Position numbers and translations under genes: made by a program. A stretch of 6,668 nucleotides of DNA from an uncultured Bacteroidales bacterium (GTDB lineage: Bacteria > Bacteroidota > Bacteroidia > Bacteroidales > F082): assembly GCA_946410535.1 (NCBI GenBank), contig CAMKAR010000118.1:1-6668 (forward strand), written 5' to 3'. Shown here in pieces: positions 1 through 6,417 of the stretch; position 1 is the first letter of the stretch, and each line of letters begins with the position of its first letter. The notes beneath the pieces were generated by a model. The model made no database searches and was not told the DNA's origin. It saw only the letters and a program-made list of their open reading frames with translations.

Positions 1-430
1 GGAAGGCCGAGTCGTAGTATTGCTTGGCTTGGGTGTATTGCTCCTGCGCCCGCACTGCCCGACCGCTGTTGCGGTAGGCGTTCATCAAGCCCGAGGAGTC
101 GGCGACCTGCTTAAAGCAGTTCAGAGCCTGCTGGTGTTGCTTGAAGGCATCTTCGAAAAGGCCGTGCTTGAGGTACATGGCACCGAGGTTGTCGCAGAGC
201 TGGCCTTCCAGTTGGACGGTTTCGGTGGCTTTGGGCGAACGTTGCACCATTGCCAGACCTTGCAGGAACTTCTCGGCGGCCTCTTCGGAGCGGCGTTGCT
301 CGCGGATCTGCACACCTTCTTTATATAGGGCTTGGGCCTGTTGCAGGCGCTTGGTGGAGCTGTCGCAGGCCGCTAATGCGAGGCATAGGGCCAGGGCTAC
401 GAGGATTGGGGGTGTTGGGTTTGTGTTCAT
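1..430 (-). CDS. Partial TPR-like lipoprotein (N-terminal 143 residues)
   Basis: An open frame runs from an ATG at 430-428 off the left edge with no stop, so the C-terminus is missing. Residues 9-21 are hydrophobic and lead into a lipobox, L-A-A-C with Cys22, so signal peptidase II processing and lipid anchoring are expected. From about residue 29 the protein is helical, rich in Ala, Gln, Glu and Lys. Residues 78-111 (starting LCDNLGAMYLKHG) and about 117-143 have the G/A-Y-F-A-L pattern of tetratricopeptide repeats, a protein-interaction fold. The n-region (MNTNPTPP) has no Lys or Arg, which is unusual for a signal peptide, yet I see no other in-frame start upstream. Such N-terminal TPR lipoproteins in Bacteroidota are sometimes scaffold proteins and sometimes sensors with a C-terminal membrane helix and HTH domain; the missing part would decide. 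The gene is 252 bases downstream of the glycosidase gene, past a probable terminator, so it is probably transcribed separately. Confidence 0.72.
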   Translation of the reverse strand, partial: MNTNPTPPILVALALCLALAACDSSTKRLQQAQALYKEGVQIREQRRSEEAAEKFLQGLAMVQRSPKATETVQLEGQLCDNLGAMYLKHGLFEDAFKQHQQALNCFKQVADSSGLMNAYRNSGRAVRAQEQYTQAKQYYDSAF

Positions 431-450
431 TACAGTATGTTTTATTTGTC

Positions 451-525
451 GGGGATTGAAATCCCCGTTGACGTCGGGTCGCCCTTTCAGGGCTTTGCGG
501 TCGCTTCGCTCGCAGTGACGCAAAG
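451..525. repeat. REP-like palindromic intergenic repeat
   Basis: Three inverted repeats are packed into 75 bases: GGGGAT/ATCCCC with a 4-base loop at 451-466, GCCCT/AGGGC with a 3-base loop at 481-493, and CTTTGCG/CGCAAAG at 493-499 and 519-525 enclosing a second imperfect palindrome. On the minus strand the core reads GCGAGCGAAGCGA. From memory, this core belongs to a short palindromic repeat found in many copies between genes of diverse bacteria, including Bacteroidota; I could not check copy number here. No transposase is nearby. If the candidate promoter at 547-576 is correct, the element lies in the untranslated leader of the lipoprotein mRNA. Confidence 0.6.
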
Positions 526-546
526 CGTGTCACAAGTCCGACAATG

Positions 547-576
547 CAAAAATATACAGAAAAACCGTTTGTCAAG
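547..576 (-). promoter_or_regulatory. Candidate Bacteroidota-type promoter of the lipoprotein gene
   Basis: On the minus strand TATTTTTG (554-547) matches the Bacteroidota -7 consensus TAnnTTTG exactly. A CTTG (576-573) lies upstream with an 18-base spacer, close to the -33 TTTG box and its usual spacing of about 19-21. Transcription would start near 541 and give a leader of about 110 bases to the ATG at 430. The -33 box sits inside the terminator hairpin at 562-589, so the two signals overlap. Both boxes are short and the region is A/T-rich, so a chance match is possible. Confidence 0.45.
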
Positions 577-589
577 AGGCAAACGGTTT
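562..589 (-). terminator. Probable rho-independent terminator of the peptidase-glycosidase operon
   Basis: A perfect 10-bp inverted repeat, AAACCGTTTG and CAAACGGTTT, flanks an 8-base loop. Read on the minus strand, the 3' arm runs straight into further T residues (TTTTTCTG), as expected of an intrinsic terminator. It lies about 95 bases beyond the glycosidase stop codon. The stem has only four G/C pairs, so it is of moderate strength. On the plus strand no T run follows, so it should act mainly in the minus direction. Confidence 0.55.
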
Positions 590-595
590 GTCGAG

Positions 596-691
596 GGGGC
601 TTGTCCCTACTTTTTCGGGATGTCCTTGTTGGTTTGGTTTGAAAATCAACAAGATAATACGTTTTGGAAAAGAGGTTTGTCCTTACTTTTT
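596..691. repeat. Degenerate direct repeat at the 3' end of the glycosidase gene
   Basis: Bases 596-615 and 672-691 match at 17 of 20 positions, and the three differences are all transitions. The right copy covers the glycosidase stop codon (685-683) and its last two Lys codons; the left copy is intergenic. The shared element G[T/C]TTGTC also occurs at 567-573 and 586-592, giving four occurrences in about 115 bases. Between the copies, CTTGTTG (625-631) and CAACAAG (647-653) form a 7-bp inverted repeat with no T run. A local duplication or a decayed intergenic repeat family would explain the pattern. Confidence 0.45.
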
Positions 692-2932
692 TCCCAGCAC
701 ATCGTGCACTTTCCAAGCCTGTGCCTTGCTCATCTTGAACGTGGCGGTGGCGCGGATGTCGGCGACGGAAGTTCCAAACAGCACTTCGTATTTGCCTGAT
801 GCCGTCTCCCAAGCAGAGTTTTCCTCGTTGAACGAGGCCAGTTCGTAGGCCGAGACCTCAAAGGTCAAAGTCTCCGAAGCGCCTGGGGCAAGGAGTTTGG
901 TTTTCCCGAAGGCTTTCAGCTCGCGGAAAGGCTTCACCAAGCCACCCGCTGGGGCGGAAACGTACATCTCCACCACCTCGCGACCTGCCACTTTACCCGT
1001 GTTAGTCACGGTGACGGTGGCCTTGATGCCGTCGGCAGTTGCTTTCACCGAGGGCTTGCCGTAGGCGAAAGTCGTGTAGCTCAGGCCGTAGCCAAAGGGG
1101 TAGGAGACTTCTACGTCTGGGTCTGATTGGAAGTGCCGATAACCCACATCAATGCCTTCGTAATATTGGGTGTAGTCCACGTTCTTTCTTTCGCCTTTTC
1201 TGCCTTTGGTCATCTCCCAATTATAGGGGAAAGTGTACGATGTGAGAATGTCCATATAGTTGATGGGGAAGGTCATGGGTAGCTTGCCAGAGGGATTCAC
1301 TTTGCCCTTTAGGATGTCGGCCACGGCATGAGCACCTTCTTGTCCGGGTGCCCAAGGCAGCACGATGGCATCGACCATGTGCTTCCACGAGGCAGTTTCG
1401 ATAGCGCCGACAATGTTAAGCACTACGACGACCTGCTTCAACTCTTTATGATAACTCATGCTGATGTTATGGAGCAGTTCGCGTTCGATGGAGGTAAGCT
1501 CGAAGTCGTCTTTCACGGCACGGTCGGCGCCTTCGCCAGCGATTCTGCCTATGACTACCACGGCCACATCGTTGTCTTTGGCTTGTCTTTCAATGGCTTT
1601 CGCTGAAATTGTAGGTTCAGGACGGTGACGTTTGTCAATGGCGCTGCCTTCCATCTTTTCTGTCGCTGTTTGGGTAGCAAAGCATGCACGATAATATTCG
1701 ACCAAGTTCTCGTCCAAGGTGAAGCCCGCAGCGGTCATGGCTTCCTGCATGTTGGCGATGTGCTCGGTATTGACCTCGCCCGAACCTGTTCCGATGCCCA
1801 CGAAGTCGACGGAGGTGATGCCGTAAAGGGCCACCTTTTCATTGCCTTTCAGCGGAAGGGTGTTGTCATTCTTCAATAGCACAATGCTTTCCTCGGCAGC
1901 CTTGCGTGCCACTTGGGCGTGGGCCTTCAGGTCGGGCTTGTTGGAGTGTCTGTAGCCTTTGAAGTGCGGGGTTTTGACAATGTATTGCAGCATCCTACGC
2001 ACGTTGCGGTCGAGTTCCTCTTGCGTGATTTCGCCACTGTTGACGGCGGCCAGCAGGCGGTCGATCTCCACTTGTCTGCCTGGTTCCATCAGGTCGTTGC
2101 CTGCCTTTGCAGCTTTCACGGTGCCTTCTTTCACGCCCCAGTCGGTCATCACGATGCCGTCGAAGCCCCACTCGTCGCGCAGGACGGTGGTCAGCAGGCC
2201 ATGTTTCTGCTGGGTGAAGTCGCCGTTGAGCTTGTTGTAGGACGACATCACCGTCCAAGGCTTGCCTTCCTTGACGGCGATTTCGAAATTCTTGAGGTAA
2301 AGCTCACGGAGGGCGCGGTTGCCGACACGGGCATCGTTCTCCAAACGGTTGGTTTCTTGATTGTTGGCGGCATAGTGTTTAGCGGAAGTGCCCACGCCGT
2401 TCGACTGGATGCCACGAATGTAGGCCGCAGCCATTTTGCCCGAAAGCAACGGGTCTTCGGAGTAATACTCGAAGTTGCGGCCACAGAGCGGGTTGCGGTG
2501 GAGGTTCATGCCAGGGGCGAGCAGTACGTCGACGCCATATTCCAGCACTTCGTTGCCCATGGCGGTGGTCACGGTTTCCACAAGTTCTGGATCCCACGAA
2601 CTGGCAAGGAGCGTGCTGGTGGGGAAACCAGTGCAATAGAAGGTCTGGTCGGTGCCTTCGCGTTTGGGCTGGATGCGGAGGCCGGCGGGACCATCGGCGA
2701 GCACGGTCATGGGAATGCCGAGACGCGGAATGGCACGGGTATAGCCAGCAGCGCCTGGAACGAGGTCGCCCGAACCGCCCACCAATAGCGTTACCTTTTC
2801 CTCGACGGTCATGGCTTTCAGCACCTCGTCGATGTTGTCTTCACGAAGGGTGATGTTCTTTTGGGCAAACGAAGTTGTTGCCACAAGCAGTCCGCAACTG
2901 AGGCAAAGCAAAGCAATAAAGTTTCTTTTCAT
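683..2932 (-). CDS. bglX: Secreted GH3 glycosidase, probable beta-glucosidase (BglX/BglB type)
   Basis: The 749-residue product hydrolyses terminal, non-reducing beta-linked sugars with retention of configuration, probably in the periplasm. Residues 1-23 are a Sec signal peptide (cleavage after SFA); Cys10 and Cys13 have no good lipobox. The GH3 N-terminal barrel spans about 35-330 and shows LADGPAGLR (Asp80, sugar binding), CGRNFEYYSED (150-160), KHYAANNQE (185-193) and VMTDWG, where Asp264 is the expected nucleophile. The GH3 C-terminal domain starts near EESIVLLKN (347-355) and holds GEGADR, with Glu467 the likely acid/base. PFGYGLSYT (612-620) leads into a fibronectin-III-like domain (about 630-730). 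There is no PA14 insertion, and the length is normal. The layout resembles Clostridium thermocellum BglB. It has no T9SS sorting domain. The start is 6 bases after the peptidase stop, so the two are co-transcribed. Beta-glucosidase is the best guess; GH3 members also include xylosidases and others. Confidence 0.93.
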   Translation of the reverse strand: MKRNFIALLCLSCGLLVATTSFAQKNITLREDNIDEVLKAMTVEEKVTLLVGGSGDLVPGAAGYTRAIPRLGIPMTVLADGPAGLRIQPKREGTDQTFYCTGFPTSTLLASSWDPELVETVTTAMGNEVLEYGVDVLLAPGMNLHRNPLCGRNFEYYSEDPLLSGKMAAAYIRGIQSNGVGTSAKHYAANNQETNRLENDARVGNRALRELYLKNFEIAVKEGKPWTVMSSYNKLNGDFTQQKHGLLTTVLRDEWGFDGIVMTDWGVKEGTVKAAKAGNDLMEPGRQVEIDRLLAAVNSGEITQEELDRNVRRMLQYIVKTPHFKGYRHSNKPDLKAHAQVARKAAEESIVLLKNDNTLPLKGNEKVALYGITSVDFVGIGTGSGEVNTEHIANMQEAMTAAGFTLDENLVEYYRACFATQTATEKMEGSAIDKRHRPEPTISAKAIERQAKDNDVAVVVIGRIAGEGADRAVKDDFELTSIERELLHNISMSYHKELKQVVVVLNIVGAIETASWKHMVDAIVLPWAPGQEGAHAVADILKGKVNPSGKLPMTFPINYMDILTSYTFPYNWEMTKGRKGERKNVDYTQYYEGIDVGYRHFQSDPDVEVSYPFGYGLSYTTFAYGKPSVKATADGIKATVTVTNTGKVAGREVVEMYVSAPAGGLVKPFRELKAFGKTKLLAPGASETLTFEVSAYELASFNEENSAWETASGKYEVLFGTSVADIRATATFKMSKAQAWKVHDVLGKK

Positions 2933-2938
2933 GGCATT

Positions 2939-5900
2939 TTATTTGGTGATTATTTTCTTGACTTCCAAATTGTTTCTATTTTCAATTCTGACAAAATACA
3001 CTCCCTTAGGCATATCTTCGAGGCTGACTTGCTGATGGCCAGAGACCTTTTCGAGGCTCATGACGTTTTGCCCCAGCATGTTGAAGATGCTAACGTTGCT
3101 TTCTTCTGCCAGTTCGATGGTGAAGCTGCCAGTGGTGGGGTTGGGGTAGATGGCGTTTTCTTTCTTGACGACATCCTCTTCCACCTTTGTGATGATGCAG
3201 GTGCGAGGGAAGGTGATGTCGTCGATCCAGACGCAGTCTTCACCGGCTACGCCATTGCCGTTCTTGTCGTAGAGCCACAGGAACCGGTGACTACCGGCTT
3301 CAAAGGCGTAACTGGCATAGGTCCAGTCGTTTTCGCCCGACCACCAGTCTTGTTTTGCGTTGTCGATGAAGAAGGCGAAATAGTCGCGGCGAAGCTCGGT
3401 CGAGGTCTTGAACCAGAAAGAGATTTCGCCGTCTTCGAGGATGTCGGCATAGACGATGAGTCGACTCACTTCGTTGTCGTCGATGGCACCTGAGCGTGCG
3501 CTATAGGTGCCACCGTGGGCATCGCTGTCGGTGACGACCCACGGCAAGTCGCCCTCGTGCGTCCAATCCAGGAAGCTGAAGTCGCCGCTCTCGAAGGTCT
3601 CGGTGGCGATTCCAACGGAAAGGTGATGGTTGAATGTGAACGTATAGGCACCGGTGGCAAACGAAAGCTCCAAATCGAAAGTGGTGCCGCTTATGATTTC
3701 ATCGGAGGCAAAGAAGGAGAGATAGGCAGTGAAATCGTCGCCAGCTTCCACGGTCCCGATGAGGTAAGTGTTTCCTTCAGGGTCGATTTGCAAGCCCTCG
3801 CATGAAGGATAAAGGGCGGCGAGTGATGCTGCCGCATGGCCGATGTTGCGCCCGTGAACGACCAAAGTGACGGACTCGCCCGGGTCGACATAGCCGTTTT
3901 GGTCGCCATTGCTGTCGTCGACTTCGATGCTCGTGAGCTGAAGGTTGGGGGCTTGGGCGAGGAAAGACTTCTCCGTGGTGTGAGCGACGTCGCCAACTTG
4001 GGTTGTGAGGCTCAAGGTGAAGATAGTTTGGTCGGGGATGTTGTCGGCAATGTCAATGACCGCACCTTGTTCATTGAGTTCGCTGTGGTTGGCTTCGAAT
4101 TCGGCGATGTGTCCTGAACTTGAATGATCATTGATGTATGGGCAGTCCGTTCGGATTTCTGTAGTCACATCGTAGGCGGTGGCATCGCCCTTGTTGAACA
4201 GTTCAAAGGCGACCCAGCGTGTTGTCCCGGTCTCTGCAGGCCCGTCAAGTCCGACGATGTTGCCGTAAACGAAAGGCTCGCTACCATCGAAGCCCGTGAC
4301 TTCAAAAACTTGTGGCCAAGCACTCTGCCCCGTGACAATTAGCCTCATTTCGCCTATCACATCCAAAGCGGGGTCAAAATTGAGTTCAGCATCGCCGTTT
4401 TCGTCGGTGATGCCTCTGGCGAGTAGCATTTCGCCATCGAATAGGCTGACGCAGAAGTTACTTAAAGGCTGCCCATATTGGTTCACATTGACCGATGTGG
4501 AAGTTGTGCCGGCTTTCAATCCTTGCTCATAGGCCACATTGGGTGTGAAAGGTTCCTCGAACCATGGAAACAACCCAGCATCGCCCAACACGTTGAGGCA
4601 GTAGATGTTCCAACGCAGGCAACCGTTTTCTGCGTCTCTTTTTTCCTCAAAGGGGATGGAAACCCAAGGCGCCGTGGCGATTTTGGCCTCGCGCAAAGCC
4701 ATGCCTACACTTTCAATATGGTCGTTGCAATAGGCGTCGATAAACTCGCGATGGATGTGGGCTGCCATGCCGTCGCCCCACGGCACGTACCAGCCATAGC
4801 GCGAGTTGCCCGTAGTGACCACAAAACCTGTTTCGATGGTGATCATTTTCTCCAACACGCAGCCGACGGGGAAGTTGCCGCAAATGCAGCCGTGCGAGTG
4901 GAAAATCTGGAAGTTGTGCTGGATGCCGTCGTTGCCCGCGAAGTAGTTGTTGGGCATCATCGAGCCGGTCCAGCCCGCCACGAAGTCGTCGTTGGCATGA
5001 CCCACATGGTGGACGTATTGTCCGCCCGTGCAGATGACATCGCGGAATGCGTTGCCACTCCAATTCAAGGTTGGCGAGGCATAATAACGCTTGAAGTTGT
5101 AATCTTCTGGGTATCCGTGGGTTGTATAGTCGTAGTCGTTCACTTCTCCGATGAGGCGTTCCATGTCGACATCGCCATAATAGTCGTCGCCAAGGTGCTC
5201 GGCACCGAGGATGGGAGAGGTAAACTCACCCAATACGGGATTTTGCAAATAGCTGAAAGTCTTGTGCATGATGGTCTCAAACTGGGCCTCGTTGTTGAAA
5301 GGAAGTCGCCCGATGCCAATTTCGGGCAGCAGGTCGTCTTCGCCCACTTCGCCCCAACGGTCGTCGTTGTCATCATTGAGGGTGCCGTCGAGGCAGGCAT
5401 AGTACATGTCGGACGGCAGCTGGTCTTCGTCGCCTTCTTGCGCGAAGCACCACAAGAAACGGAAGGGCACGATGCTCACGTCGCCGCCGAGGCTCACCAT
5501 CTGAATGCCGTTGTTTTCGTATTCTGAAATGATGTAGTTGCGGATTTGCTCAGGTTCGTCGCGGCCTTCCATGGTGGCGTAGATCTCCTCAAGGGCAACA
5601 ATTTGGGTGCGGATACCTTTGTCGTTGTAGAGGTTCATATAGTCGCCAAAACGGGGAATCCATTCTTCGGAAGTGATGACGAGCATGTCGTAGCCGCCAA
5701 TCTCGCGTCCGCGTTTGTTGTAGCTGCTCAGCATGTTGGCATTTTGTGCCAATCGCTTGATGGATTGTTCGTTGTTGGGCGTGAGCCAAAGCTTGCGGCT
5801 GTGGTCGTCGCGACTGGCTTGCGTTTCGATGGTGACTTTCACCGTTTGCGCATAGTTAACCTTGCCCGTGGCGGGAACGTATTGCACCGGAGTGAAGCCG

Positions 5901-6328
5901 CTGAAGGCGAAAGCCACGCCATTGAGGTATTGCGTGGTTACTTTGTTGTAGCTTCTTGTCGGATAGACGTTTTCCGACCGATATATGCTTTCGTTTTTTG
6001 CAAATGGGATTTCCTTCTCAGAAGAAACTGGACGCGGTTGTTGTGCTGGCATGAGATTGTAATTGCCTTCAATTTCTTCAAAATCAGCGAATTCAATGTT
6101 GATTGAAACCGCTTCTTGTCCTTGAGGAAGCATCAGGCTGACGTTTTGCCACGGCAACGAAGGCTCGCCAACGATGCCGTTGGGCAGGCAACCTTGGAAG
6201 CCGATTTGATGGTATTCGCCAACTGTTTTGACGGTCGGTTTCGTAAAATGATAGGTTTGTTCGATGGTTTGGGCCTGCACAAACAGGGTGGAGGCCAACA
6301 TAAACAGGATGAAACTCAGTTTTTTCAT
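2939..6328 (-). CDS. Gingipain-family (C25) cysteine peptidase with T9SS type A sorting domain
   Basis: This 1129-residue protein is an exported endopeptidase. Residues 1-20 (MKKLSFILFMLASTLFVQAQ) are a Sec signal peptide. About 21-205 is a C25 propeptide, ending near the basic stretch NKRGRE. The caspase-like C25 domain spans about 212-595: MLVIT strand (215-219), SLGGD (279-283), SDMYYACLDG (306-315), IGIGRLP (337-343), catalytic His444 in VGHAN and the likely nucleophile Cys481 in GCICGNF, which aligns with ACVNGDF of RgpB. An Ig-like domain follows (about 600-680), then two CARDB-like domains (about 690-905, the second with DSNGDQNGYVDPGES), a cleaved-adhesin/jelly-roll domain (911-1041, FESGDFSFLDW to VWIDDITF) and the sorting domain (about 1059-1129, YPNPTTGSF to KKIITK) that directs outer-membrane passage and usually surface attachment. 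I chose the ATG at 6328-6326 because it begins the signal peptide. An in-frame TTG eight codons upstream lies inside the probable -7 box. Target specificity is unknown. Confidence 0.93.
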   Translation of the reverse strand: MKKLSFILFMLASTLFVQAQTIEQTYHFTKPTVKTVGEYHQIGFQGCLPNGIVGEPSLPWQNVSLMLPQGQEAVSINIEFADFEEIEGNYNLMPAQQPRPVSSEKEIPFAKNESIYRSENVYPTRSYNKVTTQYLNGVAFAFSGFTPVQYVPATGKVNYAQTVKVTIETQASRDDHSRKLWLTPNNEQSIKRLAQNANMLSSYNKRGREIGGYDMLVITSEEWIPRFGDYMNLYNDKGIRTQIVALEEIYATMEGRDEPEQIRNYIISEYENNGIQMVSLGGDVSIVPFRFLWCFAQEGDEDQLPSDMYYACLDGTLNDDNDDRWGEVGEDDLLPEIGIGRLPFNNEAQFETIMHKTFSYLQNPVLGEFTSPILGAEHLGDDYYGDVDMERLIGEVNDYDYTTHGYPEDYNFKRYYASPTLNWSGNAFRDVICTGGQYVHHVGHANDDFVAGWTGSMMPNNYFAGNDGIQHNFQIFHSHGCICGNFPVGCVLEKMITIETGFVVTTGNSRYGWYVPWGDGMAAHIHREFIDAYCNDHIESVGMALREAKIATAPWVSIPFEEKRDAENGCLRWNIYCLNVLGDAGLFPWFEEPFTPNVAYEQGLKAGTTSTSVNVNQYGQPLSNFCVSLFDGEMLLARGITDENGDAELNFDPALDVIGEMRLIVTGQSAWPQVFEVTGFDGSEPFVYGNIVGLDGPAETGTTRWVAFELFNKGDATAYDVTTEIRTDCPYINDHSSSGHIAEFEANHSELNEQGAVIDIADNIPDQTIFTLSLTTQVGDVAHTTEKSFLAQAPNLQLTSIEVDDSNGDQNGYVDPGESVTLVVHGRNIGHAAASLAALYPSCEGLQIDPEGNTYLIGTVEAGDDFTAYLSFFASDEIISGTTFDLELSFATGAYTFTFNHHLSVGIATETFESGDFSFLDWTHEGDLPWVVTDSDAHGGTYSARSGAIDDNEVSRLIVYADILEDGEISFWFKTSTELRRDYFAFFIDNAKQDWWSGENDWTYASYAFEAGSHRFLWLYDKNGNGVAGEDCVWIDDITFPRTCIITKVEEDVVKKENAIYPNPTTGSFTIELAEESNVSIFNMLGQNVMSLEKVSGHQQVSLEDMPKGVYFVRIENRNNLEVKKIITK

Positions 6329-6349
6329 TGTGATGGTCTTATTTGGGCG

Positions 6350-6357
6350 CAAAAATA
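6350..6357 (-). promoter_or_regulatory. Candidate -7 element for the peptidase-glycosidase operon
   Basis: On the minus strand TATTTTTG matches the Bacteroidota TAnnTTTG consensus and lies 21 bases before the ATG at 6328. No good -33 TTTG is seen at the usual distance. The leader would be short and has no clear Shine-Dalgarno sequence, as is common in this phylum. If correct, this box rules out the in-frame TTG at 6352-6350 as a start codon. Confidence 0.5.
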
Positions 6358-6389
6358 AAAAAATGTCTTTTTCATTCGCGTGTTTTTCC

Positions 6390-6397
6390 TACTTTTG
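6390..6397 (+). promoter_or_regulatory. Candidate -7 element for the diaminopimelate dehydrogenase gene
   Basis: TACTTTTG matches the Bacteroidota TAnnTTTG consensus and lies 20 bases before the ATG at 6418, nearly mirroring the divergent element at 6350-6357. The T-rich stretch near 6366-6371 could serve as a weak -33 region but has no TTTG. The leader is A-rich with no Shine-Dalgarno sequence. Confidence 0.5.
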
Positions 6398-6417
6398 CGA
6401 CTTAAAAATACGATAAA

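Noticed and set aside
451..525. CRISPR array or riboswitch in the palindromic region
   Set aside because: There is no regularly spaced direct repeat with unique spacers, and the hairpins do not match a riboswitch core I recognise. A REP-like repeat fits better.
625..653. The inverted repeat CTTGTTG/CAACAAG as the operon terminator
   Set aside because: On the minus strand it is only 7 bp with a long loop and is followed by GACATCCCG rather than a T run; the 562-589 hairpin is a better terminator.
321..812. A 163-residue minus-strand frame across the intergenic region
   Set aside because: It overlaps the end of the GH3 gene and the lipoprotein start in another frame, reads through the terminator and repeat, and its Arg/Pro/Thr-rich product looks non-coding.
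437..848. Plus-strand frames of 86-120 residues starting in the intergenic region
   Set aside because: They consist of intergenic repeats plus sequence antisense to the GH3 C-terminus; no domain or initiation signal is visible.
1913..2788. A 291-residue open frame on the plus strand opposite the GH3 gene
   Set aside because: It is antisense to the conserved GH3 barrel including the nucleophile motif, its product is low-complexity Val/Gly/His-rich, and it has no recognisable start signal.
4478..5527. A 349-residue open frame on the plus strand opposite the peptidase gene
   Set aside because: It lies fully antisense to a well-supported C25 catalytic domain and its translation shows no domain, signal or motif. 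Codon bias of the real gene explains the lack of stops.
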